Notes: a model not told the origin generated them from the letters alone. Counted from the first letter of the stretch, positions 1-11,106 are shown. The stretch is 64,000 nucleotides of DNA from Setoptus koraiensis (GCA_048013815.1 CM106585.1:14322001-14386000), one strand, 5' to 3'. Made by a program: numbers and translations.

Positions 1-940
1 CTATCAGTTAGTGCAATAATAATAATGTTGCGTGGCCGCCGCTAGTGTAGTCATTAGGCTGCTGTAATCATAGCTCGCACTATTCCTTTGGTCGAATGGT
101 GTTGAGCTATTGTTGTTTGCAATAATTAGAGAGTGGTTCGATGGCTGGTGACATGATCCGAACAACCGGTGATGAGCGAATGAATTATTGTTTTTGGAGC
201 TTGCAAGTATGATGTGTGTGAGTCGTGTGCGTGAGTGTGTGTATATATATATATATATATGTGTGTGATAAACTCCTGATAAATTGAGTCTATTTCCGTT
301 CCTGATAGGCAATGTTGTTATTTATTGTTTTATAATGTCGTTTTTTCTTAATGAGATTGAAAATGTGACTCTGTGAATAGACTTCGGGGGCGCTTCTGTT
401 CCTCGAATGGGTTCACTAGGATCTTTTCTCGAATATAAAAATAATAGTAGTATGCATACGCAGACGTGATGTCTCTTGTTTTAAATAATATCGGGTTATT
501 TGCTTCGTTCATCGATTAATTTCCATTTAATATTACTATTGTCTGCTTTACAACGAGTGCTGTTGTTGCTGTTGCAAGAGATTGCCAATCAGGCAAGCAC
601 AATATTACAGAACGGAATAGCCAAGCCTCTTGTTGGACCCGCTTAGGCCGCAGGTATTATTATTGTTTTGTTCTAGCAAAGATTTTACTATTGATAATGG
701 TGACCATGTGTGTGTGTGTCTAAATAGTATATTCAATATAAATTAATTCTTTATCCGTTTATCCATCTGCTCGGCTCGCTGATCCAGTTGTTCTACATAT
801 CAGACTAGTGATGGTATAGACACACAAATAACACATATTTCACTAGTGTCATTTTGTTCTCTTGCTTCAACGTGTTTGTCTGCTATGCATTGCGAGCTGC
901 TCGTTGCTAGGAGACGTGCGGCACTGTTTGTCACAAACAG

Positions 941-997
941 TTTGTGAGTGTGTGTGTGTGTGTGTGTGCGTGTGTGTGCGTGTGTGTGCGTGTGTGC
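941..997. repeat. (TG)n microsatellite
   Basis: Alternating TG with occasional TGCG interruptions. It is one of many TG/CA tracts in the window. Confidence 0.85.
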
Positions 998-2247
998 AAG
1001 CGTTAGTGCGTCAATATCGAACTAACAGCCGAGTTGCTGCAGGCTGCAGCTGTACAAAAGGTTGAAATGTCGCTTGCAAAAAGCCTCTATTATGTGCAAT
1101 GTTGCACACATGTATTCACAAGCGCATGGCGCCATATCTATTCGTCTATACAGACTGCATCAGACACGAAATAGACAAACTCATGTGCGCAGTTTGGCGC
1201 GAGCCAACCATGGTACAATGTAAAAAGTGCACACGCTAACTAGACTAGATGTGACACTGTGTGCTTTGCATAAACTGTTGGACGTTGAACTGTTTCAATT
1301 GTGAATGAAATAATGGCGCCTCTAGTGAACAACCACACAATATAGTCGAATTATTGTTCAGGTATAACCAATGTTTCTTATCTAATCAAAACTGAAACTC
1401 TTGCGCCATGCGTGTCTGCTTCGACGGGCCCTTCCAAGCAAACACTCAAGTTCATTATCCCTCAAAGTGCGAGACACAAGTTTGTTGATAGTTTTGCCCA
1501 AAGATATGAATAGATCGTGGAAGCCGAGTGAGAAAAGGCTCGAATCAGTTAGCGGATAAGTCTCCATAGGAATGGGTGCCTGGTAGATGTTTACTATAGA
1601 ACTAGACCTGATTGGGCACCATTCTTACAAGGAAACCCCGCCGGGTGATCCACTGGGATTAGGTTCTCGCTGGTCTGGTTCGACTCAGCTCGAGCAACTG
1701 AGTAAAATGAGCGCATCTAGCCCCAACTTTTTCCGACTTTTTGCAATAAATCGATGGAATTTTCCAATTTTCAGACCCCCCTTAGATTTCGTGGTTGATG
1801 CCTCTAGAGCATGAACAGATGAAAATAAGCAGATGAAAAATTTGAGGCAGTGCAGAAAGTTGGGAAAAGTCGTGGCTAGGTATATAGTCCACAATGAATC
1901 AACAGTAGCTTTTATGAACTCTGCTGACCGAGAGCTACGAGAAATGACCACCCTTACATCCGCTCTATCGCTATTGGTGCACCTGAAGCAGTAGCGATGG
2001 AATCGGATGGAACAGCCGGTGCGATGGGATCGGTAGGTTTGAGCGTAGCTGAGATAGCATCCGGTCCATCTTTTAGCATGGCGGATGGAGAAATAGCACC
2101 CCCATTCATTAAGCACACAGATTTACGAAAACACGATTAAGGGGAAAACTCTATGAACTTTTTTGCTGCGAAAGGGGGAAAGAATGAAAATTGCATCTGT
2201 AAAGACCGGCTCGCTCCGCTCACCCGGCCTAAAAAAATGTTTTTGCG

Positions 2248-2600
2248 ACCACCCTTTAAGTCCAAAAACTCAAGTCCAAGTCGTGAGCGCAGTGAACTTG
2301 ACAGCTGAACTGAGCTCTCGCGCGTTGGACTTGGCTGTTGGACTGGGTCCTCGTACAGTGGAACGGCTTGTTGAACCGAGAACTGGCTCGTTGGACTTCA
2401 TTGTCGGACTCAAGTTCTCGCACATTGGACTAGGTTGTTAGACTCACAAGTCCGTCAGGGGCGCTACAATCGCTGAAAAGAAATGCACTGCCAAGGCAGA
2501 GTCGGTGCTGTGGTGTGCAGTCTGAAATTCAGTTCAAGTCTCAGCTCCAAGTTCAACTTGGCACAGTCAAGTCCTGTGCTGTGTGTGTTTTTTCCAATGG
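2248..2600. repeat. Degenerate TTGGACT / AGTCCAA repeat patch
   Basis: The heptamer TTGGACT and its complement AGTCCAA recur with variation on both strands across about 350 bp, alongside CTCAAGT/ACTTGAG words. A related cluster (GACTTGG, GAGTCGGGACTTGG) appears at about 3000-3070. It may be a decayed repeat; I recognise no element family. Confidence 0.4.
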
Positions 2601-2893
2601 CTTTCGCCCATTTCCTTTTTTTTTACGCCAGAGGTGCAGCGGGCGCTCAGGAGAGCACAGCCGAGGGTAAAGTGTATCGATAAATGTTTCAACTGGTTGA
2701 CGTTACTCAACAGATAGCTAGCAAACAACTAGAGGAGCTGCGATCACTGCACTCACTACTCTGACGGCAGTTCATCACTGGCAGTTTACTCACAAAACAG
2801 CTATACAGCATCACACACTGCAACTGACGCTCACTCACACTGCATATGAAAATCTGAGTGCGCCGCCCTTGCGGCTTCAAAAAGAAATGAGAG

Positions 2894-2919
2894 AAACGCA
2901 CACAGTACTGTGTGCGTTT
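2894..2919. repeat. 26-bp perfect palindrome
   Basis: The two 13-nt halves are exact reverse complements (half-site AAACGCACACAGT) with no spacer. Shorter complementary words (CGCCGCCCT near 2858 and AGGGCGGCG near 2957) flank it more loosely, so a larger imperfect hairpin is possible. Confidence 0.7.
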
Positions 2920-3820
2920 TTTCCAATACACATCTTCGAAGTTCACCAATAATCCGCTAGGGCGGCGTTCTTGGATTTTTAATAGCAGTACACCTGTATA
3001 CCAGTCCGACCTGGAGTCGGGACTTGGGTGCTCTGAGTCAGCGACTTGGCCAGCCAAATCGAACATCCAGTCCGATGGCGCTAATACAAGTCGAGTCCTC
3101 ATCTTTGGATAGACATACAGAAAAGAACTACAGAATAGAATAGCATATGCTAGTTTCGTTGTAGCCGTCGTGTTGTCTTGTTGTTCCTTGCCAACGTTTG
3201 CCCCAATGAAAGAGAAAAAAGGGGGGAGCCAAAAAGAGAGCCTTGTTCATCACATTTCATCACATAATGGTTCTGCAAGATTTGTTCTTCCAATAGAGAG
3301 AGGGAGAAAGAGAGACAGAGGAAGAGAGACAGGGAAAGAGAGCGAAAACGACTGTTGCTATTACTAAGGATATTGATAATCATTTACATATGCAACTACA
3401 CTGATCGAACGACAACATATCGAACCAAAATCGACAAATCACAACCATTTCTTATAGAAGGATATAATCAAGGTCTACACTGACACGCACACTCACACAC
3501 AACCACAAACACGCAAACACAATCGTTGTATACGACGACGCTGTTCGCAAATAATAATGGAATCCTTGGATATGGACTTCAATCGAGCAAAAAATGTTAT
3601 TAGGTTTATTATTATTATTATCACTATATTGATGCCGATACGACTATCAAAGACACTAGTATAGATATTATTACCTATTCTATTACCATTGAATATCAAT
3701 CTTACGAAGTAACAGTAGCAATTTCAAATCCGACTTGTGGCAGTTCAAGATTTGGTAGTTCAACCGCTTTCACTGTACCAAAAGAAAAAGTACTAATTAA
3801 TGTAACCATATGGTACTTTC

Positions 3821-3826
3821 TATAAG
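3821..3826 (+). promoter_or_regulatory. Possible TATA box of GalNAc-transferase copy A
   Basis: TATAAG lies about 185 bp before the preferred start codon and is conserved in block B (10902-10907). A TCAG initiator-like word follows about 35 bp downstream. If it is used, the in-frame ATG at 3810 would not be transcribed, which favours the start at 4011. This is inference from short motifs only. Confidence 0.22.
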
Positions 3827-4010
3827 TAATCCCTTGAGTCACTTTTTTGGTAGAAGTCAGATTTATATCGTCAACTTTCCCGCTGACGGAGTTCGAGCTC
3901 AAAACAAGGAGTATCAGAACAAGCAATTTAGTACCCACAACGCAACAACAACATCTGCCCCATTCAATAATGACAAATTGAATTCTATTGCCATCTTAGC
4001 CAAAATAAAT

Positions 4011-5546
4011 ATGTTCAGACGGACTCGATGGAAGACTCTACGTATAGTACTGCTTACATCAATTGTTTGGATACTTGCGGGATTTTGTATACTATTCTTT
4101 TATGTTGATTGTATAGGACCCTATGGTTGCGGCAATCAATCAACGTCCTCCTCATCGGCCATACAAAACGGTTCCTCACTCACGGCAGTCTATGGTGCAT
4201 TCTCCGGGCAGAGTCAACAACTTGTCAATTCTAATCAACCAACTGTACGATCTGATCAACAAACAGGTGCCAAAACCCTCAATATCAGAGGGCGTCTAAC
4301 TGACCAACTCAAGCTACCACCTTACCAAGATTCACAACTTAAGCTTTGGACCAAACCAGTCTTGAGCCAAAATCCAGCCTCCTGGCCGGGAGAAAGAGGC
4401 AAGGCAGTAGTAATAGGGCCAGAGGAGGAAAAGATCAAAAATGAACTTTTCAAATCGAATCAGTTTAATTTATTGGCCAGTGATAGGATTGCCCTGAACC
4501 GTTCGCTATCCGACGTGCGAATGCCACAGTAAGTATTACAATATGCTATCCACTTTTTGCTTTACACATAATTCCACCATGATCTAAACATCCTCTTATC
4601 ATTATTCTCTCATCGTGACAACAGGTGCCGCAATAAACAATTCCCCGACAAGTTGCCATCAACTTCCATAGTGATAGTGTTCCATAATGAGGCTTGGACA
4701 ACATTGCTACGAACTGTGCATAGTATTATTAGGACATCGCCTCCAGAATTGTTGGATGAGATTATTCTCGTAGACGATGCTAGTGATAGAGAGCATCTTG
4801 GTAACAAACTCGATGATTATACGGCCACTCTAGACACACCCGTCCATGTGATGCGCACCGGCGTCCGCTCTGGCTTGATACGAGCCAGATTGTTGGGTGC
4901 CAAAAAGGCCATTGGTCAAGTGATAACTTTTTTAGACGCTCACTGTGAATGCACTGAAGGCTGGCTACTCCCGCTTCTAAGCCGTCTAGTCGAGGATAGG
5001 TAAGTCATCTCTTGATTTATGTCCAATCGCCTGATTGGAGATTCTGTCTCTTTCTTTCTCTCTATCTCTAGTTAGCGATTATAAGTTTAGTGTGGCGTGA
5101 GATAAACAAACAAACAAACAAAGGAGCGTACCGTTAGGCTTTCGCTAGATTGTGTGTGTGGCGTGAGATAAGAAACTCGAAATGATAGGCTAACCATCTG
5201 TTGCTTTGATCCAATTACTTGCCACAATTGACCAGTTGATTGCTTTCTCTGGGAAGGCTGCTCAATCCTCGTAATCCTAATTGCATGTACACTTTACTTT
5301 TAATGATTGTACATACTACTTGTAGTGTGTACTACTTGTTTGGTACCTATTGACGACCAATCGAATGACCTCTGGCCATCTAAAGCAACAAAAACAATAA
5401 CAATCATCAATCTAAGTCGGCATCTACAATGGAACAAATCTTGTTTACATCGGCAGTGATGTGATTAGTTGCCGAAGATAGATAGATAGGTAGATAGAGA
5501 GAACTGGCTGGCTTTGTATTGCATGTATATATATATATGCTCTCTG

Positions 5547-5587
<41 letters not shown>

Positions 5588-6853
5588 TTATATATAGCAA
5601 CACATTTACAGGGCAGAAGAAGTCCTGTCCTATCTAATATTATTAATACTTAAATCTATTCTCCCTCTTTCTTATGCAGAACAAGAGTTGTTTGTCCTAT
5701 AATTGATGTGATAAGCGATGAAACATTCGAATATATACCAGCATCGGATATGACTTGGGGTGGCTTCAACTGGAAGCTCAACTTCCGTTGGTATAGAGTG
5801 CCACAACGCGAATTGGATCGTCGTAACGGGGATCGATCCCTGCCGGTCAGGTGAGTAGCTGAAGCATGTTGTTTTCTCGTTGTTAAACACATTTACTCAC
5901 AATATTCTCTCTGTTCTGTTTTGTTTCATTGTTGCTGCAATCCTGTGCTGTCTCAATCACATCATCATCATGAATTTTTTAGGACTCCCACCATGGCTGG
6001 CGGTTTGTTTTCCATGGACAAGGAGTATTTTGAATTGTTGGGCAAGTACGATGACGGAATGGACATATGGGGCGGCGAAAATTTGGAATTAAGTTTCAGA
6101 ATCTGGATGTGCGGTGGCTCACTAGAGATAGTCACTTGTTCTCATGTTGGCCACGTATTCAGAAAATCAACACCATATACCTTTCCGGGTGGCACTAGTA
6201 AAATTGTTAATCATAACAATGCACGACTGGCCGATGTCTGGCTAGATGAATGGAAGGACTTCTATTTCGCTATTAATACACCGGCCAAACTGATAGATCG
6301 TGGCGACACAACAGGCAGAAAACAATTGAGACAACAATTACAATGTAAATCATTCAGATGGTACCTACAGAATATTTACCCTGAATCGCCAATGCCACTA
6401 GAATATTACTCATTGGGCGAAATAAAGAACGTTAACACTAATCTATGTTTAGATACATATGGTAGAAAATCTGGCGAGAATGCAGCATTAAGTACGTGCC
6501 ATGGACTGGGTGGTAATCAGGTGTTCGCTTACACTAGGAGAAAACAAATAATGGCCGATGACAATTGTTTGGATGCGCCCAATCAAAAAGGACCTGTCAA
6601 ATTGATAAGATGTCATGGAATGGGCGGCAACCAAGAATGGTTATATAATCATAATGAGCCACAAAAGACTATTGTCCATATAAGGACGGGACTATGTTTA
6701 GATGTGCCACAACAACACAATACAAAAAGCTCTAGTCAACAAGATAAATCCGCCACATCAGCATCTAATCAACCTCAATTACAACCATGTGATGGCAGAC
6801 CCAGTCAGCAATGGAAATTGAAAAATAATTTTGAATGGCAAACAGAATCATGA
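4011..6853 (+). CDS. Polypeptide N-acetylgalactosaminyltransferase (GALNT1/13-like), copy A, complete
   Basis: This enzyme starts mucin-type O-glycosylation in the Golgi by moving GalNAc from UDP-GalNAc to Ser/Thr. The exons read as 4011-4528, 4625-4999, 5680-5850 and 5983-6853. All introns are GT-AG and the phases agree, giving 644 residues. It is a type II protein: a short basic tail (MFRRTRWK), a membrane anchor at about residues 10-32, an Asn/Ser/Gln-rich stem, then the GT-A catalytic domain. That domain shows HNEAW, VDDAS, the metal-binding [18 protein letters not shown] and WGGENLE. A C-terminal ricin-type lectin domain has three CLD repeats with GGNQ/SQQW motifs. The ATG at 4011 was chosen because it sits just before the anchor; an in-frame ATG at 3810 would add 67 residues. 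Compared with copy B, the stem lacks 119 residues and two introns are missing exactly at the junctions (after 4359, and in the codon context of DDASDREH). Confidence 0.93.
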
Positions 6854-7409
6854 AGACGAGAATGTTTCCTTCCACCATGATACTGTGTATACATTACTAC
6901 CGCGAGGATATCCATTAGCTGTTAGCGGACACGATAGAAAATTAATTTAATAATTGAAGGATAGAAATTAGATATTCCACTATTGTCAAATGAAATTAAA
7001 TTAGAAACAAATACAAGATACAAACGAACTTGCATAATAATAATAACGCACACACACCAACACGAACCTAAGCAGTTCAATTTTGGCGCGCCCTCCATGC
7101 ACCAATGTTTTTATACAAATATGCAGAAATGGTCATTCTGCAATTTTGTTAGTTGTTGATTGACTTGAGATTGTCACTACAGTGAATACAAGATAAAAGA
7201 AACATAGATACCATTATTATTATTATTATTTATAACTTTAGATATTGAATAAATTGATCTATCTATACAATAAAACTCAAGTCAGGACTTGACTCAATTA
7301 ATAGTTGTCAGAATGGTGATTTGATTGGAAAAATTGTGGAATTTACTAGCCCTTTAACAACTCATTGCAACCACCCTTGCTTCGAATCGTAGAACAAAGT
7401 AACGTAGCC
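6854..7409 (+). other. GalNAc-transferase 3' UTR and CIR1 5' region
   Basis: AT-rich, with no open frame of note. Two AATAAA signals end the upstream gene (7248, 7269), leaving about 135 bp before the CIR1 start. That short stretch must hold the CIR1 promoter and 5' UTR unless the two genes share a transcript. Confidence 0.6.
7248..7274 (+). terminator. Polyadenylation signals of GalNAc-transferase copy A
   Basis: AATAAA occurs at 7248-7253 and 7269-7274, about 400 bp after the stop codon and before the next same-strand gene. Confidence 0.6.
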
Positions 7410-8324
7410 ATGGGTAAGGGTTACAATAATTTTATGTCCAAGAAGCCCTTTCATCCTGGATCTAGGGAGAATATGAAAAGGGTCTGGATTGCCGAGCAAA
7501 GAACCACCGAGTATCAGAAACAACAGGAGGAATTGAAAGCTCAGCAAGAACGCGAGCAAGAGTTGTATAATAATCGGCTTCTAGTCAGTAAAGAGAGCAG
7601 AGATAAATTGTCTCTTAATTTCATGTACGAGCCACCAGCAGGCTGCAAATCTAAAACCCAACAAAATAGCGATGAAGACTTGTTACAATTAACTGGCCTC
7701 AAGTCCACTGCCTCTTCCTCAACAGGGGCCAAGAAGGAACCTCAGTTCAAATTCGAATGGCAGCGTACAGCTCCGCGGGAGAGCTTCGTTAAGAATTCCA
7801 CTGAGATTAGAGATCAACCGTTCGGAATCGCTGTGAAAAATGTGCGATGTCTCCGCTGTGATAAATGGGGTCACTTGAACACTGATCGCGAATGTCCCTA
7901 CAATAATGTGTCCATGCTCGATACGGTGAGACAGGCCAAGGCCGAAGAGGAGCAGAAGGAAATCCTAGACATCAAACCCATTTTTAATCTTAGTTCACCA
8001 GTTACATCCGCAATCTCTAATTCAAAACCTTCAGTGGACATCAAACCCCCTATTGATATCAAACCATCCTTAGATATTAAACCATCCTTAGATATTAAAC
8101 CTTCTATAGATAGCAAATTCTATCGAGATGTCAAGCCGCAAATTGAGACCAAGTCAACACGAGAGATTGATTCATCTAGACATAGTAAGGATAGTAGTAG
8201 GAGGCGGAAGCATTCTAGGGACCGATCACGGCAGCGTAGAGAAAGTTCGAGTGAAAGAAGAAAACATAAGAAACACAAAAAACACAAGAAACACAAAAAA
8301 CATAAGAAACATAAATCTCATTAA
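7410..8324 (+). CDS. CIR1: Corepressor interacting with RBPJ 1 (CIR1)
   Basis: CIR1 is a nuclear protein that links CSL/RBPJ, the Notch-pathway DNA-binding factor, to histone deacetylase corepressors, and it also associates with splicing factors. The single exon encodes 304 residues. The N-terminal CIR domain (about 1-80) starts [18 protein letters not shown] and contains the RVWIAEQ and [10 protein letters not shown] signatures. A zinc knuckle at Cys147, Cys150, His155 and Cys162 lies in the family sequence RCxxCxKWGHxNTDRECP. Five to six DIKPS-type repeats follow (about 187-233), then an Arg/Ser-rich stretch and a C-terminal run of HKK repeats ending at residue 304. Human CIR1 is longer (about 450), mostly in the basic tail. 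The ATG at 7410 matches the family start. It lies 556 bp after the GalNAc-transferase stop and converges on CaMKII copy A 135 bp downstream. A second copy expected in block B is not visible. Confidence 0.93.
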   Translation: MGKGYNNFMSKKPFHPGSRENMKRVWIAEQRTTEYQKQQEELKAQQEREQELYNNRLLVSKESRDKLSLNFMYEPPAGCKSKTQQNSDEDLLQLTGLKSTASSSTGAKKEPQFKFEWQRTAPRESFVKNSTEIRDQPFGIAVKNVRCLRCDKWGHLNTDRECPYNNVSMLDTVRQAKAEEEQKEILDIKPIFNLSSPVTSAISNSKPSVDIKPPIDIKPSLDIKPSLDIKPSIDSKFYRDVKPQIETKSTREIDSSRHSKDSSRRRKHSRDRSRQRRESSSERRKHKKHKKHKKHKKHKKHKSH

Positions 8325-8356
8325 CTTAACGTTGCGTTCTCGCACAAAATTATAAA

Positions 8357-8362
8357 AATAAA
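8357..8362 (+). terminator. CIR1 polyadenylation signal
   Basis: AATAAA lies 33 bp after the CIR1 stop codon. A second possible signal lies at 8426. Confidence 0.55.
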
Positions 8363-8425
8363 TGGCTCTTAATTTGGGTGCATAGCTGAGTAAAATCCCC
8401 AGTACTTTCTCATTCAAGCCGGTAG

Positions 8426-8437
8426 AATAAATTTATT
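8426..8437. terminator. Bidirectional polyadenylation palindrome
   Basis: AATAAATTTATT is self-complementary, so it reads AATAAA on both strands. It sits between the convergent stop codons of CIR1 (8324, +) and CaMKII copy A (8460, -). On the minus strand it is the first signal after the CaMKII stop, about 23 bp on. Confidence 0.55.
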
Positions 8438-8459
8438 TAGAATAATAATTCTCAGAATA

Positions 8460-9813
8460 CTATTGCTTAGATGAAGTGTTCCCTGAACTCATGGATCTGT
8501 GCAAATGGACACATGTCCATTTATTATCCTTGCGATGCCAGATTCGAGTTTCTTCATATTGTTGCGTTTGGACACCAGATTTATCAGCTGATTGAGCTAA
8601 TCTAACGTAGGCAATTGAAGCGGCATCTTCAGAGAGCAAACAAACGCTCGGATTCAATATAATCGAATGAGATATCTTCTTGGATGTGGTTGGTGTCAGT
8701 TTGGCCTGATCAAAATAAAATCTATGAAAATCAATACCCTCGATTAGGTTCCCTAAACTTTCTGGCTCAAATGCGGTGATTGATGGCTCACATAGGCGCC
8801 TGTATTTATCGAAGTCGCAATTATCTATAGAATCCAGTACCTGTTCGGTTAATTTGATTATGTGATTGACTCGGGTTGCGTTGTTGGCGACAGTTGTGTC
8901 CTCTGTTGGAGCTATTATCTCATCAGGTTTAACACTAGACTTATTATTATTTGAGTTACGAGCCACAAGCATGGTGGTTATGATCGCCCCCTTGAGCTTT
9001 CTTCGTGCGTTGAACTTCTTCAAACAATCAACAGTCTCCTGTCTGTGTAGTGTAGATGCCACCCTTTCTCTATTTAGAATCCAGGTATGCTTAAGTGCCT
9101 CAGAAGCTGTTATTCTTTTGCCAGGGCTCACCTGTAGCATGAGATTAATGAGATTCTTAGCTTCTGGAGTGACTGTGTCCCATTCTGGAGTTGGGTAATC
9201 ATAGGCTCCATTTTTTATCTGAGCGTACAAATTGTACTGGTCCTCGTCCCAAAAGGGTGGATAACCGACCAGCAAAATGTAGAGGATCACACCTATTTGG
9301 CGATTTTTGATTTATGTTTGTGATACGATATTATGTTTTCATCCACGAAACGAGGCGAGACGATGGGCATTAGTTTATGAGTTTGTTGTTGGGGGGTAAG
9401 ATTGATTAATAACTGGATATTATCAACTGGCGACCGAGTACTCACCGCATGCCCAAATGTCCACCGGCTTCCCATAGGGCTCTTTTTTGATCACCTCTGG
9501 CGACAAATAACCTGGCGTACCCGCAAACCCGTACCAAGCGTTTTGTTCTCCCTGAACCTCGATGGCGAGACCAAAATCGGCCAATTTAACAGCGGCTCCT
9601 TTGGCCTTGCTGGCCAACAACAGATTCTCTGGCTTCAAGTCTCTATGAACAATATTGTTCAAATGACAATGCTGGACACTCTCTAATATTTGTTGAATAC
9701 AATGCGACGCGTCCGCCTCTGAATAGTATTCTCTAGCCACTATGTCTTCAAATAATTCACCACCTGTAACTAAATCAAATATAATATAGTGAAATGCCTC
9801 CTCTTGGATGGAA

Positions 9814-9816
<3 letters not shown>
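8460..9816 (-). pseudogene. CaMKII: CaMKII copy A, 5'-truncated (kinase C-terminal part plus hub domain)
   Basis: CaMKII is the calcium/calmodulin-dependent kinase that assembles into 12-14-mers through its hub. The pieces read as 9816-9446 and 9292-8460 with a 153-bp GT-AG intron. Present are [20 protein letters not shown], the RQET autophosphorylation site, the calmodulin-binding [10 protein letters not shown], a short linker of about 33 residues and a canonical hub ([42 protein letters not shown]) ending in TAG. The first 84 residues, with the glycine loop and catalytic lysine, are missing because the frame runs into a CA microsatellite at 9816. The two introns that flank the linker in copy B are absent. 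The remaining frame is open with no internal stop. It could be a truncated pseudogene, a kinase-dead but hub-competent product, or a gene cut by misassembly at the microsatellite. Confidence 0.85.
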
Positions 9817-9903
<87 letters not shown>

Positions 9904-9998
9904 GCACACACACACAAACTCACTCACACACTCACTCACACACTCATTCACTCACACACTCACTCACACACTCACTCACACACTCACACACACACACA
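9815..9998. repeat. (CA)n compound microsatellite at the block A breakpoint
   Basis: About 85 bp of pure CA is followed by CACTCACA-type units. Block similarity to CaMKII copy B stops exactly where this tract begins. Such tracts are common sites of both slippage or recombination and assembly error. Confidence 0.95.
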
Positions 9999-10856
9999 CT
10001 GGCTGTTTAGTTAGCGTCGGCTATCGAATATTCTCAACCGATCGAATAATTATTAGAATAAATATTCAAGATCACAAGACAACACAGTCTAGTAGATTGC
10101 TCATCTCAAGAATACGACGACGTATCTACTTAACGAGCATAATATCTGTTGTTGTTATTATTATTATTAATATAATTATTAATAGTTTGAGATTGATATC
10201 AATATTATTACCATTAATAATCCGCAAATATTCGCCGCATTGATATCCAAACTCAATGATCATGTAATCATTAAATAGTCAAATAGCAATACTTAAATTT
10301 CAAGAAACCAACACAAGATAAGCAGAAAGAAAATACAGTTGTCCATAATTCAAATGAAATCCAACCACAATATCATCAATTCACCGGCGTCATCAAACCA
10401 AAATAGGAACCAGCCATATTCGTTTATTATTATTACTATTTTTTCTTTTTTGATATTATAATGTAACCGCTATACTCTTCCATAGAATAATACTCAAATA
10501 GAGAGAAAGAGAAACAAAACATCAGCGAAAATTGTTTACAAAGGGTAGAGAAATACTCATCGTACTGTTACGAATAACACAAAAGCAACTCAGAAACAAT
10601 GAAATTTAATTTACACATGGGCGCCGCAAATGACAACAACTACACCTTGTATTGAACGCCTCATGTATACAGTCAATCTATTGTGATTACTGTCATTATT
10701 ACAATCAATTATTACTTTGATGATAGTGCACGATGATGGTGACATTATTATTATTACTTTTATGATTTTTTTCGCTTCTTCATTCTACGCATACATTCTA
10801 TACACTACATCACAACAATTACTTATACTGATAAGCAACTACTTAATGCCACTCAC
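9999..10856. other. Spacer between blocks A and B
   Basis: AT-rich sequence with TTATTA-type runs and no open frame of note. It resembles neither block's interior. Its right end must contain upstream sequence for GalNAc-transferase copy B. Confidence 0.5.
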
Positions 10857-11106
10857 TACCAAAAGAAAAAGTACTAATTAATGTGACCATATGGTACTTT
10901 CTATAAGTAATCCCTTGAGTCACTTTTTTGGTAGAAGTCAGATTTATATCGTCAACTTTCCCGCTGACGGAGTTCGAGCTCAAAACAAGGAGTATCAGAA
11001 CAAGCAATTTAGTACCCACAACGCAACAACAACATCTGCCCCATTCAATAATGACAAATTGAATTCTATTGCCATCTTAGCCAAATTACTACCCTCCAAA
11101 ACAAAT

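Larger units (their letters stand above)
1..3776. other. Left flank, no gene recognised
   Basis: AT-rich sequence upstream of the duplicated blocks. Open frames are short (at most about 143 codons) and show no family motif I know. It holds a TA run near 240-260, a TG run near 941-997, a purine-rich stretch near 3295-3345 and a patch of degenerate repeats at 2248-2600. It could be intergenic or an intron of a gene lying off the left edge; nothing seen decides this. Confidence 0.5.
3777..9816. repeat. Segmental duplication block A (compact copy)
   Basis: Similarity to block B begins at TACCAAAAGAAAAAG (about 3777, matching about 10857). It ends at GGATGGAATCA (9816, matching 50308), where block A passes straight into a CA microsatellite. 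Gene order and strands match block B: GalNAc-transferase (+), CIR1 (+), CaMKII (-). The block is about 6.0 kb against about 39.5 kb in block B. Four introns present in B are absent here and the shared ones are shorter, while aligned exon and intron edges differ by only about 1-4%. It may be a real tandem duplication or two haplotypes joined in assembly. Confidence 0.8.

Noticed and set aside
1685-2116. 143-codon minus-strand frame
   Set aside because: No recognisable domain, mixed composition, and no promoter or polyadenylation context.
3702-3938. Minus-strand 78-codon frame with a signal-peptide-like N terminus
   Set aside because: It is antisense to the GalNAc-transferase 5' region. In block B the matching position has GTG and different codons at the far end, so the frame looks like chance.
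4011-6853. Copy A transferase as a processed retrogene
   Set aside because: It keeps three introns and sits beside a neighbour gene and an opposite-strand gene in the same order as block B.
9789-10243. Thr/His or Cys/Val repeat frames
   Set aside because: Direct translations of the CA microsatellite.
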